A stretch of DNA of 64,000 nucleotides from Aquimarina sp. U1-2. GTDB taxonomy: Bacteria > Bacteroidota > Bacteroidia > Flavobacteriales > Flavobacteriaceae. The position numbers and the translations under genes were made by a program. Where the stretch lies: assembly GCF_017897595.1 (NCBI RefSeq), contig NZ_JAGKIK010000001.1, forward strand, positions 496,001 to 560,000, given 5' to 3'. Under the pieces are notes generated by a model. That model worked only from the letters and a program-made list of their open reading frames with translations. It ran no database searches and had not been told where the DNA came from. Shown one piece after another: positions 46,501 to 54,625 of this stretch (the stretch's first letter is position 1; every line of letters starts with the position of its first letter).

Positions 46501-47257
46501 TTACCCCTATCAATTGCTCACCAACATAATCAAAAGGCGATAAAAGAGGAACCTGACCTCCTGAAGCAAAGGCCTTATTGCCTGCATAAGCACCGTTGCT
46601 AAAAATAGGATGATGCATTGCTACCAGAATGTTTTTGCCACGACCATCTCGAAACATTCCTTCTAGCTCCTCTACAAAACGTCGACGGGTTTTAATGTCT
46701 GTGCAATGTTTGTTCATTCCTTCAACAGTATCCCAATTCTGAATATACCATTGTGAATCAATCAAGATGATATCCAGGCCATCATTCACTTCAATTTGTT
46801 TAAGAGGACAACCCTGTTTTGGCAAGACGAAATTATCACTTGCCGAAATTGAGGATAAATATTCTTCTAACTCACTTAAGTCCTTCTGATTGTGCTGCTG
46901 CCACTCTGTACTACCCGGAACAAAAAGAGTTTCACCTTTAAAACCTTCTAAGAGACTTGAAACTGCTGAAACATCAATACCGTCATTAGTTGAAAGTGAA
47001 ACGTTATCACCAAGCAAAATAAGTGTTGCATTTGGGGTTTTTTGAAGCTGTTCTTTTAGAAGCGAAAGCGTAGCTGCCTCAGGTTCATTGCCTAAACCAC
47101 CTACTAAATAGTATGAGTGTGCATCACTTAAGGATGCTTTATTTTTTGCTAATTTTTCAGGTTCGTATTGAGTTTTAAAAGTGGCACAGCCCAAAAGCAA
47201 AGAAAAAGCCAAAAAACCACATAACTTTGGGATATAATTTGTTGAGAATACATTCAT
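43565..47257 (-). CDS. Lipoprotein with metallophosphatase, kinase-like segment and outer-membrane barrel
   Basis: 1,230 residues. The N-terminus is a lipoprotein signal with lipobox LLGC (Cys24). Residues about 50-330 are a calcineurin-like metallophosphatase: LILLGDNVS, FVPGSTEW, VAMHHPIFSNG, VSGHEE. Residues about 400-800 contain a segment that recalls atypical kinases of the HipA/CotH/FAM20 type: a Gly-rich stretch with QSRGLRLEDKQGRQYAMRGLEKEG (M460-R461), GDWDRHEDQWRW (610 on) and PIPRDRDGSFS (637 on). The last 330 residues are beta-barrel strands ending INILLGFGF, like Omp85/surface-antigen barrels. The metallophosphatase would face the periplasm or the surface. A coupled small gene follows. 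The kinase-like reading is my inference; the barrel and metallophosphatase are clear. Confidence 0.8.
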   Translation of the reverse strand: MNVFSTNYIPKLCGFLAFSLLLGCATFKTQYEPEKLAKNKASLSDAHSYYLVGGLGNEPEAATLSLLKEQLQKTPNATLILLGDNVSLSTNDGIDVSAVSSLLEGFKGETLFVPGSTEWQQHNQKDLSELEEYLSSISASDNFVLPKQGCPLKQIEVNDGLDIILIDSQWYIQNWDTVEGMNKHCTDIKTRRRFVEELEGMFRDGRGKNILVAMHHPIFSNGAYAGNKAFASGGQVPLLSPFDYVGEQLIGVNPQATGAARYRSLMVQVSSLAQRYNRVTIVSGHEESQQLLKSDKVHQIISGALGDTQATNKGYGSVSAIGGRLEYEGLFTSSKTGFTKLEVANDGKVRAFFYESANPESPFVYDLYSAFAKSEPYAISSKTVNATTKAAILEPKDTIKSGMYKFFWGKNHRGVYAQPITAKNVLLDTLYSGLQLVKEGGGHQSRGLRLEDKQGRQYAMRGLEKEGLRFLQYQIKGIAYNPESFEDTGVEKFVSDFFTTSHPYMQLVIPDLAKAAGINHSNTKLFYVPEQDILGGLNPLYANSLYFIEQRPSKEHKDYPGYNQVKNFFQYPITDFESTTDMLKKLREDEKYSIDQRAYIRARMFDMFIGDWDRHEDQWRWAEHELPDGKKVYVPIPRDRDGSFSKYQGLGIEFVQMIMPDTRFWQTYDEEIKSLKWFNGEVFNLDKVLLREFNLDIWRSEAEAIQQQITSSVLENSFENLPPELQQKTKDYFLPLMQERLKNLTKFAEGYCRFLSKTVVIHATDKDDRIVVERLVNGDTKVSLFRKITDTQKAPFFEQTYTPEQTKELWIYGLNDDDTFEVKGEARGKIKVRLVGGHGDEILAVSNKSKVKFYDFKHEKLSSTSSKMPQKQLSEQYDVNTFHYRYLLKSNNILYPELGFGNDKGLYAGLNNTYTKNGFNGNPYRQQHSVFARYYFDFSAVEAGVTSDFANVFTNVNLEFEAYFTSQAFARNFFGFGNDTPNLEDEFDREFNQVETQQIRFYPALKLNIFKIGPEFESYKVDRNDNRISTPDNVNPEVFESQDYLGVKAEFEYKNQNSLSYPTKGFRMNLSGGWRTNLDDSDNNFAFVEGALGIDQKLIRSEHLVLSTTIGGRANFGNNFFFYHAAQLGQNNGLRGFRINRFSGKRMFYHTSDLKLRIKEFKANIMPLTFGIYGGFDYGRVWLPGDDSNTWHHGQGGGIWLGGLNAVTLKLGYFTSDDDNMINILLGFGF

Positions 47258-47297
47258 ATGGTGTTAGTTTAAAGTTGGAAACGAGAAACACTTTGTA

Positions 47298-47729
47298 TCA
47301 ATGCATTTCAGAAACGGCGTGTTCCATCAGAGTAATTTCTACCGGAATGTTATTTCGGGTAGCTTTGGAATATGGACAGTTTTCATGTGCCAGCGCAATG
47401 AGATTTTCTGCCTCCTGAAGTTTTAGCTCAGGCAAAGAAACCTCTAATCGTACCGCAATTTCATAACCTCCCTCGTTATTCTGTCCGAAGTCTACCAAAC
47501 CATTCACACCCGTTTCAGTAAGTTTTAGCTTTTGTTGTCCAGCCATAACTTGAATAGTGCTTTCAAAACAAGCAGCATAACCCGCGGCAAAGAGCTGTTC
47601 TGGGTTGGTTGCAGTGCCTTTATTGTCCATTTTTAAATCAAGGGAAATCACACTATCTTCTGAAGTGACTTTTCCGTTTCTTCCGCCTACGGCAAAGGCT
47701 TGTGCTGTATATAGTTTCTTGGTTATCAT
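47298..47729 (-). CDS. ohr: Organic hydroperoxide resistance protein (Ohr, OsmC family)
   Basis: 143 residues. The redox cysteines are C54 in AAGYAACFES and C118 in AHENCPYSKATRNNI. The conserved R17 (GGRNGK) and E44 (NPEQLF) that activate the peroxidatic Cys are present. It reduces organic hydroperoxides with lipoylated proteins as electron source in studied members. It diverges from the formate-type transporter gene across a gap rich in short inverted repeats; a -7 box (47813-47820, TACTTTTG on the minus strand) faces it. Confidence 0.93.
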   Translation of the reverse strand: MITKKLYTAQAFAVGGRNGKVTSEDSVISLDLKMDNKGTATNPEQLFAAGYAACFESTIQVMAGQQKLKLTETGVNGLVDFGQNNEGGYEIAVRLEVSLPELKLQEAENLIALAHENCPYSKATRNNIPVEITLMEHAVSEMH

Positions 47730-47794
47730 AAGATTGTTTTTTAATTTTTAAAGGTTAGCATTGGATTAAAGTTTTAGTGCTTTTGTGTTTGATA

Positions 47795-47949
47795 TTTACA
47801 GTTTTGTTTAATCAAAAGTATAATAGGTTCATTTTATTTTATTAGCACTTTTTACAGTATTGCTGTACATTTTGTGACACTTTTTTAAAAAATCGCCAAC
47901 AACACTTAAAATGTATTCATTAAACAAAAAGTGCTTTAAAAACTGTAAA
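47795..47949. promoter_or_regulatory. Ohr/transporter intergenic region with repeated TTTACAGT motifs
   Basis: TTTACAGT occurs at 47795-47802 and 47851-47858, and inverted (ACTGTAAA) at 47942-47949. AGCACTTTTT at 47844-47853 is complementary to AAAAAGTGCT at 47926-47935. The minus-strand -7 box TACTTTTG at 47813-47820 would drive ohr. These could be regulator sites for ohr, for the operon starting at 48065, or both. This is most of the 335-bp gap. Confidence 0.45.
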
Positions 47950-48064
47950 AACTGACTAAATACAACTCGTTTTCTAAAGTAGTTTTAGGCTGAATACTTT
48001 TCATCAGGTCTGTACCTGTTGTAGAAATACGAGCTAAATCGAAAAACAACAACCATTACACATT

Positions 48065-49450
48065 ATGAAAATTAGCACATTTTTAGACCGTTCTTCCATC
48101 ATAGCCAAGCCTGGTTTTAACCGATGGTTAGTACCGCCAGCTGCTTTAGCCATACACCTAAGTATAGGTGAGATTTATGCCTATAGTGTCTTCAACAAAC
48201 CAATGACACAACTTATTGGTATCACAGAATCAACACCCGAGGATTGGTCCTTGGTGCAGGTAGGCTACATCTTTTCCATAGCTATTGTAGTGTTAGGCGC
48301 CTCGGCTGCACTTTTCGGCAAATGGTTAGAACGTGTTGGCCCGCGTAAAGCAATGTTTGTGGCTGCTATATGTTTTGGGAGTGGATTTTTGGTTTCTTCT
48401 ATTGGTATTGAACTTCATAATATTTGGATTGTCTATTTCGGGCAGGGGATTTTGGGCGGTATCGGCTTGGGTATTGGCTATATCTCGCCAGTTTCTACTT
48501 TGATAAAATGGTTTCCAGACAAACCTGGATTGGCTACCGGGCTTGCGATTATGGGATTTGGTGGAGGTGCCATGGTAGCCGCACCATTTGGGGTTTCGTT
48601 GATGGACTATTTTAAATCAGCAACTTCTGTCGGGTTAATGGAAACCTTTATAGTGATGGGTATTGCTTACTTCATTTTGATGATGTTCGGTATGTGGTTG
48701 GTACGCATTCCTGCAAAAGATTGGAAACCGAAAGGATTTGACCCTGAAAAGGAAGCAGGTAAGAAAAAATCTGCAATGATTAGCACTCATCATGTAGATG
48801 CCAATACTGCTATTAAAACGCCACAGTTTTATTTACTCTTTGTGGTGCTCTTGGTCAATGTATCTGCAGGTATTGGCGTATTGGGCCAGGCCTCGGTCAT
48901 GATACAAGAAATGTTTTCTGCAAGTGTCGTAGGCTCAAATGCAGCTGTTACGGCTGCTTCGGCTGCGGGATTTGTGGGTTTATTGAGTCTTTTCAATATG
49001 GGCGGGCGTTTTGCCTGGTCATCCTTATCTGACCGTATCGGGCGCAAAAACACCTATTCGGTTTTCTTCTTACTAGGCATATTATTATACTGCCTGATTC
49101 CCACTCTTGGGCATATGGCTAATATTGTATTGTTCATACTAGCTTTTAGCATCATCATCAGTATGTATGGTGGTGGTTTTGCTACCATTCCTGCTTACTT
49201 ACGAGATATGTTTGGCACTTTTGAGGTGGGCGCCATACACGGTAGATTACTCCTAGCGTGGTCACTTGCCGCGGTTATCGGGCCCCAATTGGTCAATAAT
49301 ATCCGCGCTTATCAAATAGACACCTTAGGAATGCCAAAAGCAGAAGCTTACTCCACCACAATGTACATCTTGGCAGGATTACTGGTCATAGGGCTTGTCT
49401 GCAATCTACTCGTTAAACCAGTACACGAAAAATACCACTTAAAACAATAA
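48065..49450 (+). CDS. OFA-type MFS transporter (oxalate/formate antiporter family)
   Basis: 461 residues, 12 membrane helices. The start region NRWLVPPAALAIHLSIGEIYAYSVFNKPM, the loop KWLERVGPRKAM, and the helix-5 run YISPVSTLIKWFPDKPGLATGLAIMGFGGGAM are hallmarks of the OFA family. It opens a one-strand run with a porin, a tiny subunit, FdhD and a formate dehydrogenase-type enzyme, so formate (or a related C1/C2 acid) is the likely cargo. The next gene overlaps its stop by one base (TAATG). Confidence 0.9.
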   Translation: MKISTFLDRSSIIAKPGFNRWLVPPAALAIHLSIGEIYAYSVFNKPMTQLIGITESTPEDWSLVQVGYIFSIAIVVLGASAALFGKWLERVGPRKAMFVAAICFGSGFLVSSIGIELHNIWIVYFGQGILGGIGLGIGYISPVSTLIKWFPDKPGLATGLAIMGFGGGAMVAAPFGVSLMDYFKSATSVGLMETFIVMGIAYFILMMFGMWLVRIPAKDWKPKGFDPEKEAGKKKSAMISTHHVDANTAIKTPQFYLLFVVLLVNVSAGIGVLGQASVMIQEMFSASVVGSNAAVTAASAAGFVGLLSLFNMGGRFAWSSLSDRIGRKNTYSVFFLLGILLYCLIPTLGHMANIVLFILAFSIIISMYGGGFATIPAYLRDMFGTFEVGAIHGRLLLAWSLAAVIGPQLVNNIRAYQIDTLGMPKAEAYSTTMYILAGLLVIGLVCNLLVKPVHEKYHLKQ

Positions 49451-50799
49451 TGATTATGAAAAAAATGAGATGGTGTTTCACCCTAATAATATTTCTGATC
49501 TGTACCGTAGTTTCAGCACAAGGATCTGATAATTATGAGGGTGGTCTTCGTATACAATTGAATGAAGATGGCAGCAAGTATGTGCGCTTGATCATGCTCC
49601 ATCAATTCCGTGTTCGCTCTTTAGAAAACAACCCCGGAACGGTGGATAGCTCTGGAAACCCTGATGATGAAAGTTTTGATATCGCCCTACGCAGGTCACG
49701 TTTCTTTTTGTATTCTCAACTATCAGACAAATTTCTCATCTTTACCCAATTTGGGATCAACAATCAGGCATTTAATGACAGTGACCGTAAACCACAATTG
49801 TTCATTCACGATGCCTGGACAGAATATGCCGTGCTTCCGCAGCAAGAAGACAAAGACTTCTCATTATATCTTGGCGCAGGATTACACTATTGGAACGGCA
49901 TTAGCCGAATGAGCAACACCAGCGTGCTCAACTTTCTAGCAATGGATTTACCGTTATTCAACTTCCCAAATTTTGAACAGACGGACCAGTTTGCACGTCA
50001 GTTTGGGATATATGCCAAAGGAAAACTTGGCAAATTCGATTATCGCTTTCACTTAAACAAGCCTTTTATAGAAGACCAGCGTGATAACGCAACCGAGACC
50101 CGCGCCTTTACCGTACCCAGCGATAAAGTCTCTTTGGGTGGCTATATAGATTACGCCTTTTTTGAAAAAGAAGCGAATACGCTTCCTTACAAAACAGGTA
50201 CCTATTTAGGCACTAAAAAAGTATTCAATCTGGGTGCTGGTTTTTATCATCACGCTGATGCGTCGGGCATTCTTAATTCTGATGGTACCATAGAACGAGA
50301 AAACCAGACGGTCTTTGCCGTTGATGCTTTTTATGACAGTCCTATTGGTCAAAAGGATATGGCGCTGACTACCTACGCTGGTTTCTATACTTATGATTAT
50401 GGCACCAATTTTTACAGAAGTGCTGGTTTTATCAATACGGGCATCGCTCCAGAAGGTGGTTTTGACGGTACGCCAAGTATAGACGGTTTTGGTAATGCCG
50501 CACCGCTGTTGGGAACGGGACAAATTTATTATTTACAGAGTGGATTACTCCTACCCAGCTTCAGCGAAAAGGATAAAGTGCGCTGGCAACCGTATGGAAC
50601 CATTTCGGTAAAGGATTTAGATTTTCTGGATGAAACCGTGGTGCATTGGGACGCGGGCATCAATTGTCTTATCAATGCCCACCACGCCAAACTGACGCTA
50701 AACTACGCCTCAAGACCATTAATGGTCAACACCAACGGTCGAAATGTTCAGGATGGCAGACGGTGGGAAATCAACTTACAAGCACAGATATATCTCTAA
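49450..50799 (+). CDS. Porin-like outer-membrane protein
   Basis: 449 residues; the start MIMKKMRWCFTLIIFLICTVVSAQ is a signal peptide (a later Met is also possible). The mature part is strand-rich: GLRIQLNEDGSKYVRLIMLHQFRVRSLE, FDIALRRSRFFLYSQLSDKFLIFTQFGIN, and the C-terminus RRWEINLQAQIYL ends in a hydrophobic residue as barrels do. It resembles phosphate-selective-type porins. The start codon overlaps the stop of the transporter gene, so outer- and inner-membrane passage of the same solute is plausible. Confidence 0.8.
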   Translation: MIMKKMRWCFTLIIFLICTVVSAQGSDNYEGGLRIQLNEDGSKYVRLIMLHQFRVRSLENNPGTVDSSGNPDDESFDIALRRSRFFLYSQLSDKFLIFTQFGINNQAFNDSDRKPQLFIHDAWTEYAVLPQQEDKDFSLYLGAGLHYWNGISRMSNTSVLNFLAMDLPLFNFPNFEQTDQFARQFGIYAKGKLGKFDYRFHLNKPFIEDQRDNATETRAFTVPSDKVSLGGYIDYAFFEKEANTLPYKTGTYLGTKKVFNLGAGFYHHADASGILNSDGTIERENQTVFAVDAFYDSPIGQKDMALTTYAGFYTYDYGTNFYRSAGFINTGIAPEGGFDGTPSIDGFGNAAPLLGTGQIYYLQSGLLLPSFSEKDKVRWQPYGTISVKDLDFLDETVVHWDAGINCLINAHHAKLTLNYASRPLMVNTNGRNVQDGRRWEINLQAQIYL

Positions 50800-50809
50800 A
50801 ATTAAAAAT

Positions 50810-50923
50810 ATGGAAACGAAAACATCAAAACAACAATTGTTCTTCACTTGGTTAGTGGTGACCATACCCGCACTTTGGGGTATCATCAGTACAATGATTC
50901 AGGCTGCTAAATTATTTACTTAA
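50810..50923 (+). CDS. 37-residue MFS transporter small subunit
   Basis: Too short for ordinary ORF finders. It reads METKTSKQQLFFTWLVVTIP, then a Trp-Gly pair and a hydrophobic run ending AAKLFT. One membrane helix, short charged N-terminus, and the pattern TWLxVxIPxxWG...xxxAAKLF seen in the tiny proteins encoded next to OFA-type transporters. It lies 10 bp after the porin gene and 11 bp before fdhD, in line with the operon. Role: probably a subunit or stabiliser of the 48065 transporter. Confidence 0.75.
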   Translation: METKTSKQQLFFTWLVVTIPALWGIISTMIQAAKLFT

Positions 50924-50934
50924 ACCCACCATTT

Positions 50935-51879
50935 ATGACCAAACAATATCCCATAGAGTCCTTACCCGTAACCCGTTTGACACCCAATGGCACGATACGG
51001 AATAACGATTTAATTACGGTAGAAGAACCTTTAGAAATTCAATTAATTTTTAATGACGGTTTGCAGCTTTCGCGAAAGAAAATAGCGGTGACTATGCGTA
51101 CACCCGGAAATGATTTTGAGTTGGCGCTGGGTTTTCTCTTTACAGAAGGCATCATTGAGGATGTTACCCAGGTGAAGGCCATACAATACTGCCAGCAGGT
51201 TGAACCTGAATATTTGGGCAATGTTATTACTGTGATTGTAAAGGAAGAGGTAACCGTAAATATTGACACGCTAACGCGAAATTTTTTCACCTCATCAAGC
51301 TGTGGTGTCTGCGGAAAAGCTTCCATTGAATCTGTTAATACCGTTTCAGGAAGTCCTTTTTTCCAAAAAGTAGATACGGTCCTATCGCAATCACAGTTAT
51401 TCCATCTCACGGAAAAACTACGTAAAGAACAAACCATTTTTAAATACACCGGAAGCATTCACGCCGCTGGACTTTTTGATTTTGAAGGTAATCTCTTGTT
51501 GATAAACGAAGATGTAGGAAGACATAATGCTGTAGATAAACTCATCGGTAGCGCACTTCAGCAGAAACTCTTACCAGCCAAAGAACGCATAATCGTTGTT
51601 AGCGGTCGCGCAGGTTTTGAGTTGGTACAAAAATCGGTAATGGCGGGCATTCCTGTAATGGGAGCTGTGGGCGCACCATCAAATTTGGCGATCAAACTGG
51701 CCAAAAAAGTAAATATGGCGCTCATTGGGTTTATTAAAAAAGAGAGTTACAACATGTATGTCACTCAAACTGAAAAAGCAATAGCAAGACCATCTAAAAC
51801 ATATCATTATGAAATGAGCTATAACGATTCATCCTCATTAGAGAAAGATGCTCAATGGCAAATTACATCTGACCAATAA
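50935..51879 (+). CDS. fdhD: Formate dehydrogenase accessory sulfurtransferase FdhD
   Basis: 314 residues. The sulfur-carrying cysteines C123 and C126 lie in SSCGVCGKASI. Other family runs: TPGNDFELALGFLFTEGII, GSIHAAGLFDFEGNLLLINEDVGRHNAVDKLIG, and SGRAGFELVQKSVMAGIPVMGAVGAPSNLAI. FdhD moves sulfur from a desulfurase to the bis-MGD molybdenum cofactor before insertion into formate dehydrogenase. Its target here is almost certainly the enzyme at 52298. Confidence 0.95.
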   Translation: MTKQYPIESLPVTRLTPNGTIRNNDLITVEEPLEIQLIFNDGLQLSRKKIAVTMRTPGNDFELALGFLFTEGIIEDVTQVKAIQYCQQVEPEYLGNVITVIVKEEVTVNIDTLTRNFFTSSSCGVCGKASIESVNTVSGSPFFQKVDTVLSQSQLFHLTEKLRKEQTIFKYTGSIHAAGLFDFEGNLLLINEDVGRHNAVDKLIGSALQQKLLPAKERIIVVSGRAGFELVQKSVMAGIPVMGAVGAPSNLAIKLAKKVNMALIGFIKKESYNMYVTQTEKAIARPSKTYHYEMSYNDSSSLEKDAQWQITSDQ

Positions 51880-51899
51880 AAAACAATAAAACAGAACAG

Positions 51900-52301
51900 A
51901 TGAAACTCAGAATTAAAGGCAACACCATACGATATCGGCTTACAAAAGCAGAAGTCGAGCAGCTCAAGACATACGGCGAAGTGTCGGAACAGATTTCATT
52001 CGGACCTGGAAAAGATGCCTCACAAACGCTTAGATATACTATACAACAAAACAGAGAATTGGAAGCTATTGGTATATCCTTCATCAAAGGCGAAGTATGT
52101 GTTGAACTTCCAAGAGACATCTTTAAAGGATTTACCGAAACTGAACAAGTAAGCTTACAAAACGATCCCTGGCCTGGTGCTACTCAAACCGTTTTCATTC
52201 TTGTTGAAAAAGATTTTCAATGCCTACATAAACGCCCTAATGAAGATGAAACCGACCATTATCAACATCCGCTTGCGGAAGAAAACCCAATCCAGTTATG
52301 A
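51900..52301 (+). CDS. Conserved small protein of the formate module, unknown
   Basis: 133 residues. Starts MKLRIKGNTIRYRLTKAEVEQLKTYGEVSEQISFG and continues as a small beta-rich fold (LRYTIQQNRELEAIGISFIKGEVCVELPRDIFKGF), then an acidic/His tail (NEDETDHYQHPLAEENP). I believe it belongs to a Bacteroidota family of unknown function (possibly DUF7009), but I cannot confirm the name. It overlaps the molybdoenzyme gene by 4 bp (ATGA), so an accessory role in that enzyme's assembly is inferred. Confidence 0.75.
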   Translation: MKLRIKGNTIRYRLTKAEVEQLKTYGEVSEQISFGPGKDASQTLRYTIQQNRELEAIGISFIKGEVCVELPRDIFKGFTETEQVSLQNDPWPGATQTVFILVEKDFQCLHKRPNEDETDHYQHPLAEENPIQL

Positions 52302-54625
52302 AGAAAGTAGAAGACATAGAAACAAAAGTAAATCATTTGACCTCACAAAAGTTAACAGGAATTCAACTCAAAGAGCCCAAAACCAAGGCTGCTGGGATTC
52401 CTGCGGTGATGAGTTCGCTTAGACACGGGCATGAAGAAATGGGGCTTTCCAAAACCTTTAAAACACTTCTAAAACTCAACCAGACCGATGGTTTTGACTG
52501 CCCAGGTTGTGCCTGGCCAGACCCGAACCCAAAAGACCGCTCTAAAGTTGCCGAATATTGCGAAAACGGAGCCAAAGCCGTTGCCGAAGAAGCGACTAAA
52601 AAAGTGTTGGATACTGCATTTTTCAAAAAACATTCGGTTGAAAAGCTATCCCATTGGTCTGATTACGAAATTGGTAAAAGTGGTCGCATCATTGAGCCTA
52701 TGATTCTTCGAGAAGGACAATCGCATTATGAACCTATTTCCTGGAGCGATGCTTTTGAAACTATTGGAAAAACACTGAACAGTTTGAATTCACCAGACGA
52801 AGCGGTTTTCTACACTTCAGGAAGAACGAGTAATGAAGCCGCATTTAGTTATCAATTATTTGCAAGGGATTTTGGTACAAACAACTTGCCTGATTGTAGC
52901 AATATGTGTCACGAATCCAGCGGAACAGCATTATCCCAAACTTTGGGTACCGGAAAAGGTTCTGTAACACTTAAAGATTTTGAAAAAGCCGAACTGATTT
53001 TTGTAGTAGGGCAAAACCCGGGCACCAACCACCCACGTATGTTATCTGCATTGGTAAAAGCCAAATCCAAAGGAGCGAAAATCATCAGTGTCAATCCATT
53101 AAAAGAGACGGGGCTCATCAACTTTGTAGACCCACAAGACCCGATTGCGGTGCTTACCGGTGGCAAACCTATCTCTGATATATTCCTTCAGGTAAAAATC
53201 AATCAAGATGTGGCACTTTTTAAAGCTATACTAAAAATACTTTGGGATGAAGAAAAAGCGAATCCGGGCAGCATCTTCAATCTTGATTTTATTGAAAAAG
53301 AAACTGCCGGATATGAGGATTTTATTTATGATCTAGATGGTCAGGATTTAAAGGATTTGATGGTACAAACAGGAATTCCAACCCATCAAATACATGAAGT
53401 GGCAGAATATGTAAAACATAGCAATCGTATTATTATTTGCTGGGCGATGGGGCTCACTCAGCATAAAAATTCGGTAATGGCGATAAGTGAAGTTGTAAAC
53501 TTACTATTACTGAAAGGAAGTGTAGGCATTGAAGGCGGCGGCACTTGTCCTGTTCGTGGGCATTCTAACGTACAGGGTGACCGCACCGTAGGTATTTGGG
53601 AAAAACCACCCGCGCATATTATCACAGGTTTGAACACACGATTTGGTATAGACGTGCCCACAAAACACGGCTACGATGTGGTATCGACCATTAAAGGGAT
53701 GCATAAAGGCAAAGCTAAGGTGTTTTTTGGAATGGGTGGCAACTTTGTTTCGGCAACACCCGATACGACTTATACTGCAGAAGCTTTACAAAAATGCGAG
53801 CTTACCGTACATGTGTCTACAAAATTAAACCGGAGTCATTTGGTACACGGCAAGACTGCTATCATTTTACCGACCCGCGGTCGAACCGAAAAAGATGTAC
53901 ATGACGGTAAAGAACAATTTGTTACGGTCGAAAACTCAATGGGCATAGTTCACAAATCTTTAGGATTAAACAAACCTATTTCAGACAACCTGCTAAGCGA
54001 AACCCAGATTGTCTGCCGAATGGCGAAAGCTACATTACCCAATAGCTTGGTAGATTACACCGCTATGGAACAGGATTATGATGTGATTCGTGACCATATC
54101 GAAGCCGTGATTCCTGGTTTTGATGATTACAATACGAGGGTTAGAAAAACAGGTGGCTTTTACTTACCCAACTGCAACCGAGAGGGAAAATGGAACACCG
54201 CTAATGGCAAAGCAAACTTCACCATTAATAAGCAAACGCAACATAAGCTCGCCGAAGATGAGCTAATGATGATGACCCTACGTAGCCATGACCAGTACAA
54301 CACTACCATCTACGGACTGCACGACCGTTACCGGGGCATCTTTAACGAGCGACGTATTATTATGATGAATGTCAAGGACATTGCAAAATTTGGATTGCAG
54401 CAAGGAGATGTTGTGGATTTGAGCAGCAACTTCAATGGCGTACTTCGAGAAGAGCCCACTTTTATCGTGGTTGAATATGATATCCCCCAAGGTTGTGTGG
54501 GCACTTATTTTCCCGAAGCAAATTCATTGGTGCCGATAGATAGTGTGGCGGAAAAGAGCAATACGCCTACATCAAAATCTGTGATTATTAAGTTGAAGAA
54601 AACAGAAAGGAAAGTAGTGTTTTAA
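52298..54625 (+). CDS. FdhF/YdeP-family molybdopterin oxidoreductase (formate dehydrogenase alpha-like)
   Basis: 775 residues of the type lacking the usual N-terminal [4Fe-4S] domain motif. The start has FDCPGCAWPDP (C68, C71), typical of the YdeP branch. The likely molybdenum ligand is C204 in CSNMCHESSGTALSQTLG, a Cys and not Sec. Cofactor-binding runs: FVVGQNPGTNHPRM, IEGGGTCPVRGHSNVQGDRTVG, FFGMGGNFVSATPD, and the C-terminal TLRSHDQYNTTIYG...RGI domain. No Tat signal, so cytoplasmic. With FdhD, transporter and porin next to it, formate oxidation is likely, but some family members have other or unknown substrates. Confidence 0.9.
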   Translation: MKKVEDIETKVNHLTSQKLTGIQLKEPKTKAAGIPAVMSSLRHGHEEMGLSKTFKTLLKLNQTDGFDCPGCAWPDPNPKDRSKVAEYCENGAKAVAEEATKKVLDTAFFKKHSVEKLSHWSDYEIGKSGRIIEPMILREGQSHYEPISWSDAFETIGKTLNSLNSPDEAVFYTSGRTSNEAAFSYQLFARDFGTNNLPDCSNMCHESSGTALSQTLGTGKGSVTLKDFEKAELIFVVGQNPGTNHPRMLSALVKAKSKGAKIISVNPLKETGLINFVDPQDPIAVLTGGKPISDIFLQVKINQDVALFKAILKILWDEEKANPGSIFNLDFIEKETAGYEDFIYDLDGQDLKDLMVQTGIPTHQIHEVAEYVKHSNRIIICWAMGLTQHKNSVMAISEVVNLLLLKGSVGIEGGGTCPVRGHSNVQGDRTVGIWEKPPAHIITGLNTRFGIDVPTKHGYDVVSTIKGMHKGKAKVFFGMGGNFVSATPDTTYTAEALQKCELTVHVSTKLNRSHLVHGKTAIILPTRGRTEKDVHDGKEQFVTVENSMGIVHKSLGLNKPISDNLLSETQIVCRMAKATLPNSLVDYTAMEQDYDVIRDHIEAVIPGFDDYNTRVRKTGGFYLPNCNREGKWNTANGKANFTINKQTQHKLAEDELMMMTLRSHDQYNTTIYGLHDRYRGIFNERRIIMMNVKDIAKFGLQQGDVVDLSSNFNGVLREEPTFIVVEYDIPQGCVGTYFPEANSLVPIDSVAEKSNTPTSKSVIIKLKKTERKVVF

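Noticed and set aside
52363-54490. Several 65-87 codon frames opposite or within the molybdoenzyme gene
   Set aside because: The enzyme frame is intact and conserved throughout; the others have no recognisable features.
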